Shown: piece by piece, positions 56,406 to 59,507 of the stretch
Numbering within the stretch: position 1 is the stretch's first letter
How the letters are laid out: each line of letters begins with the position of its first letter
Assembly: GCA_017622175.1 (NCBI GenBank)
Contig: JAGARQ010000009.1
Coordinates: forward strand, 1-59,507
Length of the DNA: 59,507 nucleotides
DNA from: Bacilli bacterium
GTDB taxonomy: Bacteria; Bacillota_I; Bacilli_A; RF39; UBA660
Direction of reading: 5' to 3'
Notes under the pieces: generated by a model
What the model saw: only the letters and a program-made list of their open reading frames with translations
Database searches by the model: none
What the model was told of the DNA's origin: nothing
Made by a program: the position numbers and the translations under genes

Positions 56406-57209
56406 ATGAAAAAAGAAAAGAAACCAAGTTTTACAAAAAAACTTCTAGCTGGAAAAGAAAAATCTACTATTACAGTGTATTTGATATTAAGACTTTTAGT
56501 AATCATCTGTATGGTTGCTCAAGCAATGCATAAAAACTGGGAAAATGTTTTTCTATGTGTACTAACACTAGTAATGTTCACAGTTCCAACCCTAATAGAA
56601 AATAAATTAAAAATAGATTTCCCATCTACATTAGAAATAATAGTATACTTATTTATTTTCTCCGCAGAAATATTAGGAGAAATTCAAAACTTCTATGGTA
56701 TATTCAAAACATGGGATACGATGCTACACACATTAAACGGTTTTTTATGTGCTGCAGTAGGATTTTCACTGATTGATATTATTAATAGAGAGGAAAGATT
56801 TAAAATCAAATTATCTCCATTATTCTTATCTTTAGTCGCTTTTTGCTTTTCAATGACAGTTGGTGTAATGTGGGAATTCTTTGAATTTTCAGCAGATAGA
56901 TATTTATCACTTGATATGCAAAAAGATAGAGTAGTAGAAAAAATATCTTCAACAAAATTAAATGATGAAAACAAAAATGAAGTAGTAACTATCAATGATA
57001 TAGAAAAAACAATTATTTATACTAAAGATAATAAACAAATAGTAATTGAAAATGGTTATTTAGAATTAGGCATTATTGATACTATGAAAGATTTATTTGT
57101 AAACTTCATAGGAGCAGTAGTATTTTCAATATTTGGATATTTATATGTAATAAATAGAGAAAAATACAAAGGATTAGAAAAAATAATTCCACAAGTAAAA
57201 AGAGATTAA
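56406..57209 (+). CDS. Polytopic membrane protein, DUF2238/YjdF-like
   Basis: A 267-residue protein with about five or six helices. FKTWDTMLHTLNGFLCAAVGFSLID and MTVGVMWEFFEFSADRYLSLDMQ resemble the YjdF/DUF2238 family, where Trp-Glu-x-x-Glu segments recur; I assign it from memory and with caution. A hydrophilic insertion of about 65 residues precedes the last helices. ATG 56406 follows the kinase stop by one base, so the two are coupled. The function is unknown. Confidence 0.65.
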   Translation: MKKEKKPSFTKKLLAGKEKSTITVYLILRLLVIICMVAQAMHKNWENVFLCVLTLVMFTVPTLIENKLKIDFPSTLEIIVYLFIFSAEILGEIQNFYGIFKTWDTMLHTLNGFLCAAVGFSLIDIINREERFKIKLSPLFLSLVAFCFSMTVGVMWEFFEFSADRYLSLDMQKDRVVEKISSTKLNDENKNEVVTINDIEKTIIYTKDNKQIVIENGYLELGIIDTMKDLFVNFIGAVVFSIFGYLYVINREKYKGLEKIIPQVKRD

Positions 57210-57271
57210 TTAAAATTTCTTTTTTTTATCAAATGTGATATCATATTAGATAGAATAAGAGGTAGTTGTAA

Positions 57272-57943
57272 ATGAAAAAAGTAAATAAAGAAAAAACAGA
57301 AAAACAATTAACTATAAAACTATGTTTATGTATTGTTTACTTAATTGTAATAACAATACTATTTGTCTGTTCTTATAAACTATTCCAAGCCAAGTATTAT
57401 GCAAGACCATGGGGAGAAGTTGAAAGTGTAGATGAATATTCATATATAAAAGTATCAAGAATGTCAGAAAAATTTGCTTATTATGAAAAAGAAAACATTG
57501 GAATACATTTTGTTATTGAAAAGGAAGAAACTGGTGTTTGGCATACTTATCTAATTGCTATAGACGAAAATGATTATCATAAATATAAAGAAATAATAGA
57601 CTATACATACGAACGTACAAAAGAAGAACCAAAACCATTAAAAGTATATGGTTATCCAGAAATCATTAAAACAGATTTAAAAAATCTTGCTATTAAAAAC
57701 ATTGTTAATTTTGTTCCATCAGAAAATGAAATTACAATTACTGAAGATAATTTTGAAACATATATTACAAATAGTTATTTAGATACAACAAAAGAAAAAA
57801 AAGATTACTTTAGTATTATTTTATTTATAACACTAATACTATTATTTGTAATGATTGCACTATTTATTTTTACAATATTTGATAAAGATAAATTACTAAA
57901 AAAAAGAAAAAGAAAAACAAAAAAACAAGATAATAAAGACTAA
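57272..57943 (+). CDS. Two-pass membrane protein of unknown function
   Basis: A 223-residue protein with helices at about 15-37 and 184-206, an outer domain between them and a very basic C-terminal tail (KKRKRKTKKQ). It contains GIHFVIEKEETGVWHTYLIAIDEND and no cysteines after the first helix. I do not recognise the family. AGAGGTAG precedes the ATG. The hairpin at its 3' end overlaps the start of the FemAB-type gene. Confidence 0.65.
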   Translation: MKKVNKEKTEKQLTIKLCLCIVYLIVITILFVCSYKLFQAKYYARPWGEVESVDEYSYIKVSRMSEKFAYYEKENIGIHFVIEKEETGVWHTYLIAIDENDYHKYKEIIDYTYERTKEEPKPLKVYGYPEIIKTDLKNLAIKNIVNFVPSENEITITEDNFETYITNSYLDTTKEKKDYFSIILFITLILLFVMIALFIFTIFDKDKLLKKRKRKTKKQDNKD

Positions 57944-57944
57944 T

Positions 57945-57994
57945 AAATTCCATATATCCTCATATACTACTAAAAGGAGGCATATATGGAATTT
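57945..57994 (+). promoter_or_regulatory. Hairpin covering the ribosome site and start codon of the FemAB-type gene
   Basis: The arm at 57945-57961 pairs with 57977-57994: thirteen A/T-rich and C/G pairs (AAATTCCATATAT with ATATATGGAATTT) plus CCTC with GAGG, with one bulged C at 57981 and a 15-base loop. The pairing takes in half of the Shine-Dalgarno AAAGGAGG (57973-57980) and the ATG at 57986. The right arm is followed by a run of T, so it also has the shape of an intrinsic terminator for the upstream gene. Confidence 0.75.
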
Positions 57995-59221
57995 TTTGAA
58001 TTAACAGAACAGGAATACCAAGAATATTGGGATAATCATCCCTTAAAAACATTTTTATCTTCTGTAGAAATTGCTAAATTAAGACAAAAAAGAAATTGGA
58101 ATGTTAACTATGTAGGACTAAAGGAAAATAATATTATTTATGGCGCAGCCATGCTTCTAAGTAAAAAGAAAAAACTAAATAGCTATGAATTCTATAGTCC
58201 AAGAGGTTTCCTAATAGACTACAATAATCAAGAACTATTAAATTTCTTTGCTAAAGAAATAATAAAATATATAAAAAATAAAAAAGGGTATATTCTAAGA
58301 ATAGACCCTTATATTATTAATAAAGAAAGAGATATAAATGGAAATATCGTTTTAAATGGAATCGATAACAATAAAATAAAAAATGCATTAGAAGATATTG
58401 GCTTTAGAAAAAATATATCGTCAAAGCCAGAACAAGTAACATGGATGTTTTCCTTGGATTTATCAAATAAAACAGAAGAAGAAATATTAAAAAATATGAA
58501 ACCAAATACAAGAAATATTATAAAAAAAACATTAAAGTCTGGAATAACAATAAAAGAATTATCTTATGATGAATTAAATAAATTTCATAATATCTTAAAA
58601 GAAACTGGTGAAAGAAAGAAGTTTAATGTAAGAGATATATCATATTATCAAGATATGTATAATCTATTTTCACCCAAAAATGAAGTTAAGTATCTAATTA
58701 CTGAACTTGATTTAAATCATTATGTCGAAAATCTTGAAAAAGAAAAGAAAGAAAAAAATGATAAGTTATCTTCAAATATAAAACCAACAAGAAGACAAGA
58801 ATTAGAAAAAGAAATAACAAATATTGAAAACAAAATAAAAGAAGCAAAAGATATCAAAGAAAAAACAAATAGTGATATAATAACATTATCAGGTTCAATG
58901 TTTATATTAACAAAACCAGAAATAGTTTACTTATCTAGTGGAAATTATGAAGAATATTTAAAATTTAATTCACAATATTTACTTCAATGGGAATTAATTA
59001 AATATGGATTAAAAAATGGTTATAAAAAACATAATTTTTACGGAATACCAGAAAATATAAATGAACGTCCTGACAATTATGGAATATATGAGTTTAAGAA
59101 GGGTTTTAATGGATATGTTGAAGAATTAATAGGAGAGTATGAAATACCAATTTGTACTAAATATTATTTGTTCAAAATAATAAAAAAACTCAAGGAGGTA
59201 AAATATGCATTACACTTATAA
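57986..59221 (+). CDS. FemAB-type aminoacyltransferase (peptidoglycan interpeptide bridge)
   Basis: A 411-residue protein of normal FemA/B/X length. It begins FFELTEQEYQEYWDNH, and contains KENNIIYGAAMLL and EFYSPRGFLIDY with RIDPYI in the first GNAT-like domain. MKPNTRNIIKKTLKSGI and the later SGNYEEYLKFNSQYLLQWELIKYGLKNGY belong to the second. A lysine-rich coiled-coil arm (about 245-295) lies between, as in FemA. It uses aminoacyl-tRNA to add residues to the lipid II stem peptide. Residue specificity cannot be read. The start is embedded in a hairpin. The next gene overlaps its end by 17 bases. Confidence 0.9.
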   Translation: MEFFELTEQEYQEYWDNHPLKTFLSSVEIAKLRQKRNWNVNYVGLKENNIIYGAAMLLSKKKKLNSYEFYSPRGFLIDYNNQELLNFFAKEIIKYIKNKKGYILRIDPYIINKERDINGNIVLNGIDNNKIKNALEDIGFRKNISSKPEQVTWMFSLDLSNKTEEEILKNMKPNTRNIIKKTLKSGITIKELSYDELNKFHNILKETGERKKFNVRDISYYQDMYNLFSPKNEVKYLITELDLNHYVENLEKEKKEKNDKLSSNIKPTRRQELEKEITNIENKIKEAKDIKEKTNSDIITLSGSMFILTKPEIVYLSSGNYEEYLKFNSQYLLQWELIKYGLKNGYKKHNFYGIPENINERPDNYGIYEFKKGFNGYVEELIGEYEIPICTKYYLFKIIKKLKEVKYALHL

Positions 59222-59453
59222 GACAAAAGGAACTTGTTCTACGCAAATAGACTTTGATGTTAAAGATAATAAAATTTATAATGTAGAATATACAAGAGGA
59301 TGTAATGGTAACCTAAAAGCCATAGCATCGCTTGTAGAAGGACAAGAAGTAGATGAAGTAATAAAAAAACTAAGTGGTATTACTTGCGGATTTAAAAACA
59401 CTTCATGTGGAGATCAATTAGCTAAAGCATTAGAAGAAATAAAAGTAAAATAG
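59205..59453 (+). CDS. TSCPD-domain protein
   Basis: An 82-residue protein matching the small TSCPD family: MHYTYKTKGTCSTQIDFDV at the N-terminus, EYTRGCNGNLKAIASLVEGQ, and the TSCGDQLAKALEE motif near the C-terminus. Four cysteines in two pairs (TCS, RGCN, ITCGF, TSCGD) suggest metal binding. The domain also occurs at the end of some ribonucleotide reductases; the free-standing form has no established role. AAGGAGG precedes the ATG, inside the FemAB-type gene, so translation is coupled. Confidence 0.9.
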   Translation: MHYTYKTKGTCSTQIDFDVKDNKIYNVEYTRGCNGNLKAIASLVEGQEVDEVIKKLSGITCGFKNTSCGDQLAKALEEIKVK

Positions 59454-59455
59454 AC

Positions 59456-59483
59456 TTTACAATGAATAAGTCTATGTTATAAT
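59456..59483 (+). promoter_or_regulatory. Promoter at the window edge
   Basis: TTTACA (59456-59461), 16 bases, TATAAT (59478-59483), with TGT before the -10. The transcript would run out of the window after about 20 bases; no open reading frame or RNA can be assigned to the 24 bases that remain. Confidence 0.65.
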
Positions 59484-59507
59484 GAATTCATCAACTGACT
59501 TACCGTG

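Overview
The window is strongly AT-rich DNA with short intergenic gaps. Shine-Dalgarno sites are good, the sigma-A promoters often carry an extended -10 (TGTTATAAT), and TGA is used as a stop (recombinase, DHHW protein), so this is the standard code. It encodes a Gram-positive wall: LtaS-type synthase, sortase, LCP and PASTA proteins, FemAB-type transferase, glucosaminidase and GatCAB. A low-GC Bacillota, perhaps a gut Bacilli or Erysipelotrichia-like lineage, is the best fit. The lineage is inferred from gene content only.

Region 1 (1-6916) is the most unusual. A lipoprotein gene for an NMT1/ThiY-like ABC substrate-binding protein (minus strand) is split. Codons 1-195 lie at 6916-6332 and the remaining 133 at 978-577. 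Between them sits a 5,353-bp segment bounded by exact 13-bp inverted repeats and a duplicated dinucleotide TC. Removing it restores one 328-codon reading frame without a base missing. The segment carries a short serine recombinase, a TasA/camelysin-like secreted protein, a SipW-type signal peptidase, a DUF5305-like membrane protein and an unknown protein. I read it as a serine-recombinase mobile element carrying a SipW-dependent surface-protein cassette. The downstream ABC ATPase gene is separately truncated.

Region 2 (6988-15536) holds a phosphoesterase, a TQXA/Cna-B pilin-like adhesin with its sortase, a five-TM coiled-coil protein, PcrA helicase, a sugar nucleotidyltransferase and an HExxH protein. 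Region 3 (15610-32139) holds a DHHW/MBOAT O-acylation pair, LigA, two small unknown proteins, gatCAB, a receptor with a degenerate GGDEF motif, a YihY-family protein, an MFS protein and an LTA-synthase-like enzyme.

Region 4 (32183-41448) is wall-related: an LCP ligase with a PASTA tail, a 1,189-residue glucosaminidase with Ig-like domains, a transglutaminase-like protein and a kinase-less six-PASTA protein. Region 5 (41647-55363) is a surface-polysaccharide locus: two related GT-C-like proteins (one broken by an in-frame ochre), an O-antigen ligase/polymerase, GT2 enzymes, CapE-CapF-CapG for UDP-N-acetyl-L-fucosamine, and a Wzm/Wzt-type exporter. Region 6 (55472-59507) holds a lipid kinase, two membrane proteins, a FemAB-type enzyme whose start lies in a hairpin, a TSCPD protein and a promoter at the edge.

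No stretch over 300 bases lacks a gene. I saw no rRNA, tRNA, CRISPR array or IS transposase.
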